Shown in pieces: positions 45,409-54,986 of a stretch of DNA of 64,000 nt. Each line of letters opens with the position of its first letter. Positions within the stretch are counted from its first letter, which is position 1. The DNA comes from Cellulosimicrobium protaetiae. Its GTDB lineage: Bacteria > Actinomycetota > Actinomycetes > Actinomycetales > Cellulomonadaceae. The stretch lies in the NCBI RefSeq assembly GCF_009708005.2, contig NZ_CP052757.1, forward strand, positions 62,001-126,000. The letters run 5' to 3'. Both the position numbers and the translations under genes were made by a program. The notes beneath the pieces are model-generated. The model was not told the origin of the DNA and ran no database searches. It saw only the letters and a program-made list of their open reading frames with translations.

Positions 45409-48111
45409 TCAGTCGCAGGCCAGCGCGTCGTACGCCGCGTCGACCGTCGACGTCGTGCCGTCCGGGGCGACGACCGTGACGGTCGCCGTGCCTGCCTCGA
45501 CGGACGTGGCGCGCGTCGTGAACGACTGGTAGGCGTTCTTGCCCGGCTGCACGTGCCGGACCGTCCGCTCGCCGAACGGCGTCGTGAGCGTCGCGTCGAC
45601 AGGCTCCTCGGCCGTGCTGGTCGCTCGGACGGCGACGAACGCCCGGCCGCCGAGGCAGCGCGCGCTCGCGTCGACCGTGACCGGTGCGGGCGGGGCCGCC
45701 TCCGAGACCGACGGGATGCGGTCGGCCGCCCCGGTGCCCCACGTGAGGCCCGCGCTCGTGTCGGACAGGTCGAAGTCGAGCGTGCCGCCGTCCTGGAGCG
45801 CCGCGACGTCGAGCCACGCCGCGGTGTGCGCGACGCCGTCGACCTCGAGACCGGCGACGTAGCTCGGGAGCTTCTCGTTCGCGCCCGCCGCGTCGATGCG
45901 CAGCGTCGCCCCGGCGTCGGTCGTGAGCGTGGCGGCCTGCACCTTGGGGGCGTTCAGCGCGAGGATGCCGGAGCCCGGCATGACGGGCTCGAACCCGAGC
46001 GACGCCATGACGTACCAGGCTGCGAGCGTGCCGAGGTCGTCGTTCCCGACGCCGCCGCCCGGGGTGTCCGGGAAGCGGTTGAGGTTCGCGGCGAGCACGT
46101 CGTTCGTCTTCCACGGCTGGCCCACGTACCCGTAGAGCCACGCGTTCGTGATCGTGGGCTCGTTGCCCGGGTTGTAGCGGATCGTCGTGTAGTACGAGCT
46201 GCCGCCCTTGGCCCACGTGCTCGGCGAGACGCCGGGGTTCGCGGCGAGCGCCGGCTGGTCGAAGTAGTAGTCGAGGCGCTCGACGAAGCCGTCCTCGCCG
46301 CCCATGACCTCCTGGAGGCCGGTGACGTCCTGCGGCACCATCCACTGGTACTGCCACGGCACGCCCTCGTGGAAGCCGGAACGCGTGACGTCGGTCAGCT
46401 CGGGCAGCGTGACGAACTCGCCCGTCGGGCGCTTCGCGTTGACCATGCCCTGGAAGCCGCCCGAGAGCTCGACGTCCGGGTTCCACAGGTTGCGCCAGTT
46501 GCGGCCCTTGTCGAGGAACGCCTCGCCGCCGTCGCGGCCCGTGCGCTCCGCCGCGGCACCGAGGCTCGCGTCGGCGAGCGCGAGCTCGAGCGTGGCGGAG
46601 CCGCCGTGACGGTACTCCTCGAACTGGCCGCCGAGGCCGCCCTCGTTCTCGGGGTAGAACGGCACGTGGCCGTGCTCGGCGTAGAACTCGGTGCTGCGTC
46701 GGCCGACGGACGCGACGTCCGCGGGGGGCGTCGTCGTGGCGTTCTCCACGAGGTAGTCCCACAGCTCGTCCGCGATGTCGTCGGGGACGGTGCCGAGCGC
46801 GAAGTTCTCCGCGAGCCACGGCGTCACGGGGTCGCCCGCCATGATGTTGGTCTCCAGCGCGCCGAGCGACCAGCGCGGCAGCCAGCCGCCCTCGACGCGG
46901 TGCTGGTACATCGAGCGCACGATGTCCTGCGCGCGCTCGGGCAGCAGGAGCGCGTGCAGCGTCGCCTGCGTGCGGTACGTGTCCCAGAGCGAGAAGTTCT
47001 GGTAGTAGTCCCAGCCGTCGGCCTGGTGGACCTCGAGGTCCATGCCGCGGTACCGGCCGTCGACGTCGCTGCCGATCGTCGGGGACAGCAGGGTCTTGTA
47101 GAGCTGGGTGTAGAAGATCCGGCGCTGGTCGGGCGACGCGTCGATCGTGGCACGGCCCAGCTCGGCGTTCCACGCGTCGCGGGCCTCCTCGCGCACGGTG
47201 TCGAACGCGACCTGCCCGCCCTCGTCGGTGGCCTCGGCCTCGCGGTTGGCGCGCGCGCCGTCGACGCTCACGAAGGACACGCCCACGCTCACCTCGACGT
47301 CGCGGTCGGTCGTGGTGTCGAACACCGCGACGGCGCCGTTGTCGCCGCCCGCGACCTCGCTCGTCGTGGAGCCCGCGACGTAGCGCGCGTCGGTGCCCCA
47401 CGTGCCGCTCGACGCGACCGGGCGGTCGAACGTCGCGCTGAAGAAGTACCGCTGCTTGTCCGGCGTGCCGCCGCAGAAGCCGCCGTTGTCGACCCAGCCC
47501 TCGAGCGTGCGGTCGTCGACCCACGTCACGAAGCTCGCGCCGGCGTCGCGCAGGGTCTGGCCCACGTTGAACGACAGGTGCGACGTCGTCGAGGCGGGGA
47601 ACGTGTAGCGGTGCGCGCCGACGCGCGTGGTCGCGGTGAGCTCGGCGTGCACGTCGTTCGCGAGCGTCACCTCGTAGAACCCGGCCGACGCGCGCTCCGT
47701 GCTCTTCTGGTCCTTGATCGCGATGAAGGAGCGCGACGTGCGCGGGGTCGCGCTTGTGTCCGGCGTGACGAGCAGCTCGCCCGCCGCGGGGCAGCCCGCG
47801 CTGTTCACGTGCCGGTGGCTGAAGCCCCACACGCGCCCGGCGTTCGTGCTGTACGACGTCGAGGCGTAGGAGTTCGTGTTGTCCGGGCTGAGCTGGACCA
47901 TGCCGAACGGCACGGTCGCGCCCGGGTAGGCGTTGCCCTCGCTCTCGGTGCCGACGAACGGGTTGACCTCGAGCGTGAGGTCGTCGCCCGCGGCGCCGGT
48001 GACGGTGCCCTCGTCGGCGGGGGCGGCGCCCGCGGCGGCGGGCAGCAGCGTGCCCGGCGCGACGGCGAGCGCGAGCCCCGCGGCGAGCAGGGCGAGTCGT
48101 GGTCGTCTCAT
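45409..48111 (-). CDS. Secreted GH92 alpha-mannosidase
   Basis: This 900-residue protein has a signal peptide (LALLAAGLALAVAPGTLLPA, cleavage near residue 30) and the GH92 pattern throughout: VNPFVGTESEGNAYPGATVP at the start, GRVWGFSHRHVNSAGC, DYYQNFSLWDTYRTQATL, then YNPGNEPTITNAWLYGYVGQ and GNDDLGTLAAWYVMASLGF (Ca2+/catalytic region). GH92 enzymes are Ca2+-dependent exo-alpha-mannosidases acting on yeast or plant mannans and N-glycans. A small C-terminal domain follows residue 800. A LacI-like operator candidate lies upstream and a hairpin downstream, so it is a single-gene unit. Confidence 0.93.
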   Translation of the reverse strand: MRRPRLALLAAGLALAVAPGTLLPAAAGAAPADEGTVTGAAGDDLTLEVNPFVGTESEGNAYPGATVPFGMVQLSPDNTNSYASTSYSTNAGRVWGFSHRHVNSAGCPAAGELLVTPDTSATPRTSRSFIAIKDQKSTERASAGFYEVTLANDVHAELTATTRVGAHRYTFPASTTSHLSFNVGQTLRDAGASFVTWVDDRTLEGWVDNGGFCGGTPDKQRYFFSATFDRPVASSGTWGTDARYVAGSTTSEVAGGDNGAVAVFDTTTDRDVEVSVGVSFVSVDGARANREAEATDEGGQVAFDTVREEARDAWNAELGRATIDASPDQRRIFYTQLYKTLLSPTIGSDVDGRYRGMDLEVHQADGWDYYQNFSLWDTYRTQATLHALLLPERAQDIVRSMYQHRVEGGWLPRWSLGALETNIMAGDPVTPWLAENFALGTVPDDIADELWDYLVENATTTPPADVASVGRRSTEFYAEHGHVPFYPENEGGLGGQFEEYRHGGSATLELALADASLGAAAERTGRDGGEAFLDKGRNWRNLWNPDVELSGGFQGMVNAKRPTGEFVTLPELTDVTRSGFHEGVPWQYQWMVPQDVTGLQEVMGGEDGFVERLDYYFDQPALAANPGVSPSTWAKGGSSYYTTIRYNPGNEPTITNAWLYGYVGQPWKTNDVLAANLNRFPDTPGGGVGNDDLGTLAAWYVMASLGFEPVMPGSGILALNAPKVQAATLTTDAGATLRIDAAGANEKLPSYVAGLEVDGVAHTAAWLDVAALQDGGTLDFDLSDTSAGLTWGTGAADRIPSVSEAAPPAPVTVDASARCLGGRAFVAVRATSTAEEPVDATLTTPFGERTVRHVQPGKNAYQSFTTRATSVEAGTATVTVVAPDGTTSTVDAAYDALACD

Positions 48112-48255
48112 GCCATGTCCTCTTCGACGTGCGACCGGGCGTCGTCGCCCGGGGTGCCCCGGGTCCGTCGAGCAGGCGCCGCCCGGGCCGCTCGTGGCGG
48201 GGCGACGGTTCTCCTCGTCGACGACGGGCGACCGCCAGCCACTCTCCCCCGGCTA

Positions 48256-48269
48256 TGACTGCGCTGTCA
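48256..48269. promoter_or_regulatory. LacI-family operator candidate upstream of GH92
   Basis: TGACTGCGCTGTCA is a near-perfect palindrome with the central CG and TGA/TCA ends typical of LacI-family sites. It lies about 145 bases upstream of the GH92 start and reads TTGACA at one edge on the minus strand. A mannose or mannoside-responsive repressor would be expected; none is in the window. Confidence 0.5.
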
Positions 48270-48434
48270 ATTGGGTGCTTCGGCGAACCGGTCGGGCAGA
48301 CGGGAGGCGCTCCGTCGCGAGCCGGACGCCACCCCTCCGAGCGGCCCTGCGGTGCCCGACGACGCGCGCCCGGCGGCGCACCGGTCGCACCGAATGCCTG
48401 ATGTGGCCGATGGCACAGCGACCTGTCAGATAAA

Positions 48435-48453
48435 TAAGGTTAGGCTCCCCTAA
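48435..48453. promoter_or_regulatory. IdeR/DtxR-like iron box
   Basis: The 19 bases TAAGGTTAGGCTCCCCTAA match the DtxR/IdeR consensus at 16 of 19 positions by my count. The site lies 43 bases before the lipoprotein ATG, where a Fe2+-bound repressor would block transcription when iron is plentiful. Confidence 0.88.
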
Positions 48454-48496
48454 CGGGCCGCCCGGCCTGATCCTTCGACTCCTGGGAGACCTCGTC

Positions 48497-49507
48497 ATGC
48501 CCTCGCGCACCACGAACCGACGCCTCGTGGCCGTCCTCACGGCCGCCCCGCTCGCCCTCGCCCTGGCTGCGTGTAGCTCGGGCGACGAGAGCGTCGCGGG
48601 AGGTACCGAGGAGACCGCCGAGTCCGCGCCGTCGACAGTGACGATCGAGGACAACCACGGGTCCGTCGAGGTGCCGGTGAACCCGGAGCGGGTCGTCGCG
48701 CTCGACAACCACGTCTTCGAGACGCTCTCCGCGTGGGAGGTCCCGCTCGTCGCTGCGCCGAAGGGCATCATGGGCGACGGGCTGTGGCCCGAGTACACCG
48801 AGGACGACGCCGTGCTCGACGTGGGGATGCACCGCGAGCCGAACCTCGAGTCCATCGTCGCGGCGGAGCCCGACCTGATCATCGGCGGGTACCGGTTCTC
48901 GGACAGCTACGACGACATCAAGGCCCAGAACCCCGACGCGGTGGTCGTCGAGCTCGCCCCGCGCGACGGCGAGGACCAGTCCTCGGAGCTGGTCCGGCAG
49001 ATCGAGATCCTCGGTCAGATCTTCGACCGCGAGGACGCGGCCGACGCGATCGTCGCCGACTACGAGGCGGCCGTCGCCGACGCGAAGGATGCGTACGACG
49101 GCGAGAGCACGGTCGTCGGCCTCATCACGTCGGGCGGCGAGATCTCCTACAGCGCGCCGGTGACGGGGCGCAGCATCGGCACCCTCTTCCCGACCCTCGG
49201 GCTCGAGCCGGCGATCGAGCAGGCCGCCGAGGACACCTCGCACGGTGACGACATCAGCGTCGAGGCGATCGCTGCCGCGAACCCGGACTGGATCGTCGTG
49301 CTCGATCGCGACGGTGCGGGCGTCGGCGAGGGTGAGTACCGCCCGGCGTCCGAGCTCATCGGGGGCTCGGAGGCCCTCGCGGGGGTGACGGCCGTCGCGA
49401 AGGGCCAGGTGGTCTACCTCGACCCGGACTTCTACCTCACCGAGGACATCCAGGCGTACACCGCGCTGTACGAGCAGATCGCCCAGGCGTTCTCCGGCGC
49501 CGCGTGA
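48497..49507 (+). CDS. Siderophore ABC transporter, substrate-binding lipoprotein
   Basis: This 336-residue lipoprotein has a lipobox LALAAC (C26) after a short Arg-rich signal, then the FepB/FhuD-type fold: TVTIEDNHGSVEVPVNPERV, LDNHVFETLSAWEVPLVAAP, and ESIVAAEPDLIIGGYRFSD. It binds ferric siderophore outside the membrane and delivers it to the two permeases that follow. The pattern is closest to catecholate/petrobactin-type binders (YclQ/CeuE), but the ligand is not proven. It is first in an iron-regulated operon. Confidence 0.93.
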   Translation: MPSRTTNRRLVAVLTAAPLALALAACSSGDESVAGGTEETAESAPSTVTIEDNHGSVEVPVNPERVVALDNHVFETLSAWEVPLVAAPKGIMGDGLWPEYTEDDAVLDVGMHREPNLESIVAAEPDLIIGGYRFSDSYDDIKAQNPDAVVVELAPRDGEDQSSELVRQIEILGQIFDREDAADAIVADYEAAVADAKDAYDGESTVVGLITSGGEISYSAPVTGRSIGTLFPTLGLEPAIEQAAEDTSHGDDISVEAIAAANPDWIVVLDRDGAGVGEGEYRPASELIGGSEALAGVTAVAKGQVVYLDPDFYLTEDIQAYTALYEQIAQAFSGAA

Positions 49508-49523
49508 CCTGCCCAGCCGTCTC

Positions 49524-50531
49524 GTGAACCGCAGCGCCTCCGCGACGCGGGCCGCGTCGGCCGCCGCCCCGGGTCGACCGCACCGGGGGCGGCGGCCGTC
49601 GCCCGGCCTGCTCGTCGCCGTCCTCGTGACGCTCGCCCTCGTCGTGACGTCCCTCTTCGTCGGGGTCTACGACCTGGGCGCCGCGGGCGGCGGCGAGATG
49701 TTCCTCATCACGCGGCTCCCGCGGACGCTCGCCCTCGTGCTGGCCGGGAGCGCGATGGCCGTGAGCGGCCTGGTGCTCCAGCAGCTCACGCAGAACCGGT
49801 TCGTCGAACCGACCACGAGCGGGACGAGCGAGTGGGCGGCGCTCGGCCTGCTGCTCTCCGTCGTCCTCCTGCCGACGGCCGGCATCGCGACCCGCATGGT
49901 GCTCGCGAGCGTCGCCGCGTTCGCCGGGACCATGGTGTTCATGGCGATCCTGCGCCGCGTTCAGGTGCGGAGCACGCTCGTCGTGCCCGTCGTCGGCATC
50001 ATGCTCGGCGCGGTGGTCAGCGCGGTGACGACGCTCCTGGCGATCTCGACGAACTACCTCCAGCTGCTCGGGACCTGGTTCCTGGGCAGCTTCACGAGCG
50101 TCGTCCGGGGGCAGTACGAGGTGCTGTGGGTCGTCGCGGCGGTGTGCGCGGCGATCTTCGTCCTGTCCGACCGGCTCACGGTCGCCGGCCTCGGCCGCGA
50201 CGTCGCGACGAACCTCGGCCTGGGCTACGAGCGGGTCGTCCTCCTCGGGACGGCGCTCGTCTCCGTCGCGTCGGGCGTCACGACCGTCGTGGTCGGGTTC
50301 CTCCCGTTCCTCGGGCTGATCGTGCCCAACGTCGTCTCGATGCTGCGCGGGGACGACCTGCGCTCGAACCTCCCCTGGGTGTGCGTGGGCGGCGTCGCGC
50401 TCGTCACGGCCTGCGACATCGTCGGTCGCGTGGTCCGGATGCCCTTCGAGGTCCCCGTCGCGATGATCCTCGGGGTCGTCGGCGCGGCGGCGTTCGTGGC
50501 CCTGGTCCTGCGGGTGCAGCGCCGTGGTTGA
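49524..50531 (+). CDS. Siderophore ABC transporter permease 1 (FecCD family)
   Basis: This 335-residue permease has about nine hydrophobic helices and FecCD motifs: ITRLPRTLALVLAGSAMAVS, GLVLQQLTQNRFVEPTTSGT, and GFLPFLGLIVPNVVSMLRGD near the C-terminus. It forms a heterodimeric channel with the second permease. The ATG at 49524 lies 16 bases past the lipoprotein stop; a hydrophilic head of about 28 residues precedes the first helix. It overlaps the next gene by 8 bases. Confidence 0.93.
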   Translation: MNRSASATRAASAAAPGRPHRGRRPSPGLLVAVLVTLALVVTSLFVGVYDLGAAGGGEMFLITRLPRTLALVLAGSAMAVSGLVLQQLTQNRFVEPTTSGTSEWAALGLLLSVVLLPTAGIATRMVLASVAAFAGTMVFMAILRRVQVRSTLVVPVVGIMLGAVVSAVTTLLAISTNYLQLLGTWFLGSFTSVVRGQYEVLWVVAAVCAAIFVLSDRLTVAGLGRDVATNLGLGYERVVLLGTALVSVASGVTTVVVGFLPFLGLIVPNVVSMLRGDDLRSNLPWVCVGGVALVTACDIVGRVVRMPFEVPVAMILGVVGAAAFVALVLRVQRRG

Positions 50532-51570
50532 GCTGACGAGCACGCCCCGGCGCGTCCGGCCCGCGACCGCGCCCGCACGGGTGGAGCGCCCGTGGCGCGC
50601 GGTCGTCCGTTCGTACGGGTTCCGGCTAGGCGTCGTCCTCGCCGTCGCGCTCGCCGCCGCGGCGGGGATCCTCACCTACGGCAACCCGGCCGCGCCCGGC
50701 TCGTCGGGCTTCTGGGTCATCGTCGGCAGCCGCCTCGCGTCGGTCGGGACGATCCTCGTCGTCGCGTTCTGCCAGGGCGTGGCGACCGTCGTCTTCCACG
50801 CGGTGACGAACAACCGGATCCTCACCCCGTCGATCCTCGGGTTCGACGCGCTCTACCGCGTCGTCCAGACCGGCCTGGTGTTCCTCTTCGGCGCGGGCAG
50901 CCTCGCCGCGACGGACGGCCTGCCCAAGATCGCGCTCCAGAGCCTCCTCATGGTCGGGTTCGCGTCGCTCCTCTACGGCTGGCTCTTCACCGGGACCCGG
51001 GCGAACCTGCACCTGCTGCTCCTCGTCGGAGTCGTCCTCGGCATGGGGTTCGGGGCGCTCTCCACGTTCATGCAGCGTCTCCTCACCCCCAGCGAGTTCG
51101 ACATCCTCTCGGCGCGGCTGTTCGGCAACATCAGCGCCTCGGACGCGTCCTACCTGCCGTGGGGCGCCCTCGTGTGCGTCGTGGTCGGCGTGGTGCTCTG
51201 GCGCCGCCGCCACGTCCTGGACGTCGTGTCGCTCGGCCGGGAGACCGCCACGAGCCTCGGAGTCCGCCACCAGCGCGAGGTCATGCTGGCCCTGTTCCTC
51301 GTCGCGGTGCTCGTCTCCGTGTCCACCTCCCTCGTCGGGCCGATGACGTTCTTCGGGTTCGTCGTCGCGATGCTCACCTACCAGGTCGTCGGCACGAGCA
51401 GGCACACCCGCACGCTGCCGATGGTCGTCGCCGTCGCCGTCGCGACCCTGCTGCTCGCCTACTTCGTGCTGCGGCACGTCTTCTACGCGGCGGGGCTCGT
51501 GTCCGTCATCATCGAGCTCGGCGGCGGGCTCGTGTTCCTCGTCTACCTCCTCAGGAAGGGCCTGCGGTGA
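50524..51570 (+). CDS. Siderophore ABC transporter permease 2 (FecCD family)
   Basis: This 348-residue permease: SRLASVGTILVVAFCQGVAT, HAVTNNRILTPSILGFDALY, and the cytoplasmic coupling region VGPMTFFGFVVAMLTYQVVG. It has about nine helices. It is the partner of permease 1, as in YclNO or CeuBC. It overlaps the ATPase gene by GTGA. Length and order agree with the family. Confidence 0.93.
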   Translation: MVELTSTPRRVRPATAPARVERPWRAVVRSYGFRLGVVLAVALAAAAGILTYGNPAAPGSSGFWVIVGSRLASVGTILVVAFCQGVATVVFHAVTNNRILTPSILGFDALYRVVQTGLVFLFGAGSLAATDGLPKIALQSLLMVGFASLLYGWLFTGTRANLHLLLLVGVVLGMGFGALSTFMQRLLTPSEFDILSARLFGNISASDASYLPWGALVCVVVGVVLWRRRHVLDVVSLGRETATSLGVRHQREVMLALFLVAVLVSVSTSLVGPMTFFGFVVAMLTYQVVGTSRHTRTLPMVVAVAVATLLLAYFVLRHVFYAAGLVSVIIELGGGLVFLVYLLRKGLR

Positions 51571-52328
51571 TCACCCTCCACGACGTCACCAAGACCTACG
51601 GCGACGTCCACGCCCTCGGGCCGGTCGACCTCGAGATCCCGACCGGTGGCGTCACGGCGCTGGTGGGCCCGAACGGCGCCGGGAAGTCCACGATGCTCAC
51701 GATCGTCGGCCGGCTGCTGTCTGCCGACGCCGGGAGGGTCACCGTCGGCGGTCTCGACGTGGTCACGGCCCACCCGCGGGCGCTCGCCCAGCGGCTCGCG
51801 ATCCTGCGCCAGGAGAACCACTTCGTCGCGCGGCTCACCGTCCGCCAGCTGGTGCGGCTCGGCCGGTTCCCGCACACCCAGGGCCGCCTCACACGGGACG
51901 ACGAGGCGGCGGTGGACACCGCGCTCGGCTTCCTCGACCTCGTCGACCTCCAGCAACGGTTCCTCGACGAGCTCTCGGGCGGGCAGCGGCAGCGGGCCTA
52001 CGTCGCGATGGTCCTGGCCCAGGAGACGGAGTACGTGCTCCTCGACGAACCGCTCAACAACCTCGACATGCAGCACGCGGTGGCGATGATGGCGCGCCTG
52101 CGCCGGGCTGCGGACGAGCTCGGCAAGACCGTGGTGCTCGTCGTGCACGACGTCAACTTCGCGGCGGCGTACGCGGACCGGATCGTCGCGATGACCGACG
52201 GGACGATCCGCTACGTCGGCAGCCCCGACGAGATCATGACGAGCGAGGTCCTCACCGACGTGTTCGCGACGCCCGTGACGGTCGTCGACGGTCCGGGCCA
52301 CCCCCTGGCGGTCTACTACCGCCCCTGA
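51567..52328 (+). CDS. Siderophore ABC transporter ATP-binding protein
   Basis: This 253-residue ATPase has Walker A GPNGAGKST (about 34-42), Q-loop LAILRQENHF, signature LSGGQRQRAYVAM, Walker B YVLLDEPLNNLDM and H-loop VLVVHDVNFAAAY. It powers import through the two FecCD permeases. The GTG at 51567 overlaps the permease stop. No clear terminator follows before the converging hemA gene. Confidence 0.94.
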   Translation: MITLHDVTKTYGDVHALGPVDLEIPTGGVTALVGPNGAGKSTMLTIVGRLLSADAGRVTVGGLDVVTAHPRALAQRLAILRQENHFVARLTVRQLVRLGRFPHTQGRLTRDDEAAVDTALGFLDLVDLQQRFLDELSGGQRQRAYVAMVLAQETEYVLLDEPLNNLDMQHAVAMMARLRRAADELGKTVVLVVHDVNFAAAYADRIVAMTDGTIRYVGSPDEIMTSEVLTDVFATPVTVVDGPGHPLAVYYRP

Positions 52329-52395
52329 GCGTCGCGTCGCCCGAGCACGACTCGCACCGTCGGACGATGCCCGTCCACACGCCGTGCGGTGACGC

Positions 52396-53775
52396 CTATC
52401 TCGGCAGGGCGCCCGACACCGCGCCGTCGATCAGGTCCTCCGCGTCCGCGACGACCGCGCGCTCCTGCGCCTGCGCGGCCGCGACGGCCTCGGCGCGGGC
52501 CTCGACGATCGCGCGGTGCAGGTCGGCGTGGACGCGGCGTCGCACGTCGCGCGCGATCTCGTCGGCCTCGTCCGGCTCGACCGGGTCGCCGTCCGCCTCG
52601 CGCAGCCCGACGACGTCTGCCACCTCGAGCGCGACGCGCCGCTCCGCGTCGGCGAGCAGCGCGACGACCGCGGTGTCCGCCGCGCGGCCGAGCCGCGTCT
52701 CCTCGAACGCGCGCGTCGCGTCGTCGACGATCGCTCGCGCCTGCGCGACGAGCTCCGACGCGATGGACGGCGAGTGGGCGGCGAGCGTCGCGAGGTCGTA
52801 GAGCAGGACGCCCTCGACGTCCGCGACGCGCGGGTCGACGTCGCGGTGCAGCGCGAGGTCGAGCACGACGGTCGGCCGGGCCTCGGGCTCGTCGCCCGCC
52901 CGGACGGCGGCGCGCTCGCGCGCCCGGACCACCGCGGCGGCGTCGAGCACGTGCTCGATGGCCTGCTCGCGGCGGGTCGTCGCCGGGCCGTCGTCGCCCG
53001 CGAGCGCGCGACCCCGCGCCCCGCTGCACGACACGACGAGGTCGGCGTCCTCGAGCGCGGCGACGAGGTCGGTCACGGCCTCGACCCCGCGCGCGGCGGC
53101 GAACTCCTCGGCCCGGCCGGACTGCGAGTAGACGCGCACGTCGTCGCACCCGAGCGCGCGCAGCGCGGCGAGGCTCGCGCCCGCGTACGACCCGGTCCCG
53201 ATGAGGACGGCGCGCACCTGGTGCCACGGCGGCAGCTCGGCCGCCGCGAGGTCGAGGCCCAGCGCGACGACGGAGCGGCCCGCGCCGCCGAGCGTCGTGG
53301 AGGTGCTGACCTTCTTGGACGTGCGCGACGCCGTCTGGAACAGGAGCTCGAGCGTCGAGGAGGTGACGCCGTCGGCGTGCGCGGTCTCCAGGGCGCGCTT
53401 GACCTGGCCGGCGATCTCGCGCTCGCCCACGACCATGGAGTCCAGGCCCGACGCGACCGCGAACAGGTGCTCGGCGACCTCGGTCCCGGCGCGCGTGCGG
53501 AACGAGGCGAGCGCCTCGGCGGGCGCGACGCCCGACGCGTCGGCGACCATGCGCGCGACGTGCTCGGTCGCGTGCTGCACGCCTGTCCCGTCGAGGGGCG
53601 CGTCCACGTCGAGGTACAGCTCGAACCGGTTGCACGTCGCGAGGACGACGGCACCGGTGATCACGTCGCACGCCGCGACCGCGGAGCCGCCGATCGAGTG
53701 CGCCCCGGTGGAGAGTCGCTCCAGGGCGTCGAGGTCGAGCTCGTGGTGGCTGGCCGTGAGGGAGAGAAGAGCCAC
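52396..53775 (-). CDS. hemA: Glutamyl-tRNA reductase
   Basis: This 459-residue enzyme reduces Glu-tRNA to glutamate-1-semialdehyde, the first step of the C5 heme pathway. It shows the catalytic cysteine C48 in [33 protein letters not shown], and the NADPH-binding [20 protein letters not shown]. The C-terminal dimerisation part is Ala/Glu-rich. The GTG at 53775 has GGAGG 6 bases upstream (complement of 53782-53786). It diverges from hemE across 50 bases, and the product is converted by HemL encoded at 59840. Confidence 0.94.
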   Translation of the reverse strand: MALLSLTASHHELDLDALERLSTGAHSIGGSAVAACDVITGAVVLATCNRFELYLDVDAPLDGTGVQHATEHVARMVADASGVAPAEALASFRTRAGTEVAEHLFAVASGLDSMVVGEREIAGQVKRALETAHADGVTSSTLELLFQTASRTSKKVSTSTTLGGAGRSVVALGLDLAAAELPPWHQVRAVLIGTGSYAGASLAALRALGCDDVRVYSQSGRAEEFAAARGVEAVTDLVAALEDADLVVSCSGARGRALAGDDGPATTRREQAIEHVLDAAAVVRARERAAVRAGDEPEARPTVVLDLALHRDVDPRVADVEGVLLYDLATLAAHSPSIASELVAQARAIVDDATRAFEETRLGRAADTAVVALLADAERRVALEVADVVGLREADGDPVEPDEADEIARDVRRRVHADLHRAIVEARAEAVAAAQAQERAVVADAEDLIDGAVSGALPR

Positions 53776-53825
53776 AGTGCCTCCGATTTAATCATTCCAC
53801 CGGGAGGGAGGCAGAATCGGTAGCT
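53776..53825. promoter_or_regulatory. Divergent hemA/hemE promoter region
   Basis: Fifty bases hold the hemA ribosome site on the minus strand and, on the plus strand, CAGAAT (53812-53817) 8 bases before the hemE GTG with no ribosome site, which suggests a leaderless hemE transcript. An AT-rich core (GATTTAATCATT) lies between. Confidence 0.6.
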
Positions 53826-54986
53826 GTGATTCCTGTCGCCCTTTCCCCGGGCCATCCCCTGACCGACGGCCGCACGGACCGTTCGCCGCTCGTGCAGGCC
53901 CTGCGCGCGGGCACGACCGGAAATCGCCCGGAAATCACACCGGTGTGGTTCATGCGCCAGGCGGGCCGCTCGCTGCCCGAGTACCGCGCGGCGCGCGAGG
54001 GTGTGAGCATGCTCGACTCGTGCCTGCGCCCGGACCTCGCGTCGGAGATCACGCTCCAGCCGGTGCGCCGGCACGGCGTCGACGCGGGCATCTTCTTCTC
54101 CGACATCGTCGTGCCGCTGCGGCTCGCGGGCGTCGAGGTCGACATCGCGCCGGGCGTCGGCCCGGTCATGGGCCAGGCGTACCGGACGCGCGACGACGTC
54201 GCGCGCCTCGTGGAGACCGAGCTCACCGAGGAGTCGCTGGCCCCGATCCGGGAGGCCGTCGCGCTGACCGTCGACGCGCTCGGCACGACGCCGCTCATCG
54301 GGTTCGCGGGCGCGCCGTTCACGCTCGCGGCCTACCTCGTCGAGGGCCGGCCGTCGCGCGACCACCTCGCGGCCCGCGCGCTGCTGCGCGGCGACCCGGA
54401 GACGTGGCAGCGCCTCGTCGACTGGGCCGCCGACCTCACCGGCACGTTCCTGCGCGCCCAGGTCCAGGCGGGCGCGAGCGCCGCCCAGCTCTTCGACTCC
54501 TGGGCGGGCTCGCTCTCCCTCGCCGACTACGCCGCGGGCGCCGCCCCGGCGAGCACGCGCGCGCTGACCCACGTCGCCGACCTCGACGTGCCGGTCGTGC
54601 ACTTCGGCACCGGCACGGGTCACCTGCTGCCCGCGATGCGCGACGCCGTCACCGCGGCCGGGGTGCGCGACGTCGCCGTGGGCGTCGACTACCGCACGCC
54701 GCTCGACGACGCCGCCCGGCTCCTCGCCGACGGGCACGCCCCCGTCCCGGTCCAGGGCAACATCGACCCCGCCCTGCTCGCCGCGCCGTGGGACGTGCTG
54801 GAGGCGCACGTGCGCGACGTCGTGCGGCGCGGGCGCACCGCGCCCGGGCACGTGGTGAACCTCGGCCACGGCGTCCCGCCGGACACCGACCCGGACGTCC
54901 TCACGCGTGTCGTCGGCCTGGTCCACGCGCTCGGCGCAGACTGGACGGGACAGGACGACGCGCACGAGGAGGCGACCCGACGGTGA
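53826..54986 (+). CDS. hemE: Uroporphyrinogen III decarboxylase
   Basis: This 386-residue enzyme removes four carboxyl groups from uroporphyrinogen III to give coproporphyrinogen III. It has the family signature [16 protein letters not shown] with catalytic Arg residues and the second motif [16 protein letters not shown]; Asp in [13 protein letters not shown]-like [15 protein letters not shown] is the active acid. The long leader before PVWFMRQ (about 38 residues) is normal in actinobacteria. It overlaps hemY by GTGA. Confidence 0.95.
   Translation: MIPVALSPGHPLTDGRTDRSPLVQALRAGTTGNRPEITPVWFMRQAGRSLPEYRAAREGVSMLDSCLRPDLASEITLQPVRRHGVDAGIFFSDIVVPLRLAGVEVDIAPGVGPVMGQAYRTRDDVARLVETELTEESLAPIREAVALTVDALGTTPLIGFAGAPFTLAAYLVEGRPSRDHLAARALLRGDPETWQRLVDWAADLTGTFLRAQVQAGASAAQLFDSWAGSLSLADYAAGAAPASTRALTHVADLDVPVVHFGTGTGHLLPAMRDAVTAAGVRDVAVGVDYRTPLDDAARLLADGHAPVPVQGNIDPALLAAPWDVLEAHVRDVVRRGRTAPGHVVNLGHGVPPDTDPDVLTRVVGLVHALGADWTGQDDAHEEATRR

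Larger units (their letters stand above)
48112..48496. other. Divergent intergenic region between GH92 and the siderophore transporter
   Basis: This 385-base stretch holds the LacI-type palindrome (48256-48269), the IdeR-like box (48435-48453) and the ribosome site of the lipoprotein gene (GGGAG near 48483). Between about 48270 and 48420 I see nothing definite. No small gene with a convincing start is apparent. Confidence 0.6.

Noticed and set aside
45397-48258. Antisense open frame of 953 codons opposite the GH92 gene
   Set aside because: Shadow of the GH92 codon bias; no motif or ribosome site.
48263-48268. TTGACA as -35 of a GH92 promoter
   Set aside because: No -10 hexamer at a 16-19 base distance on the minus strand; the sequence is better explained as part of the palindrome.
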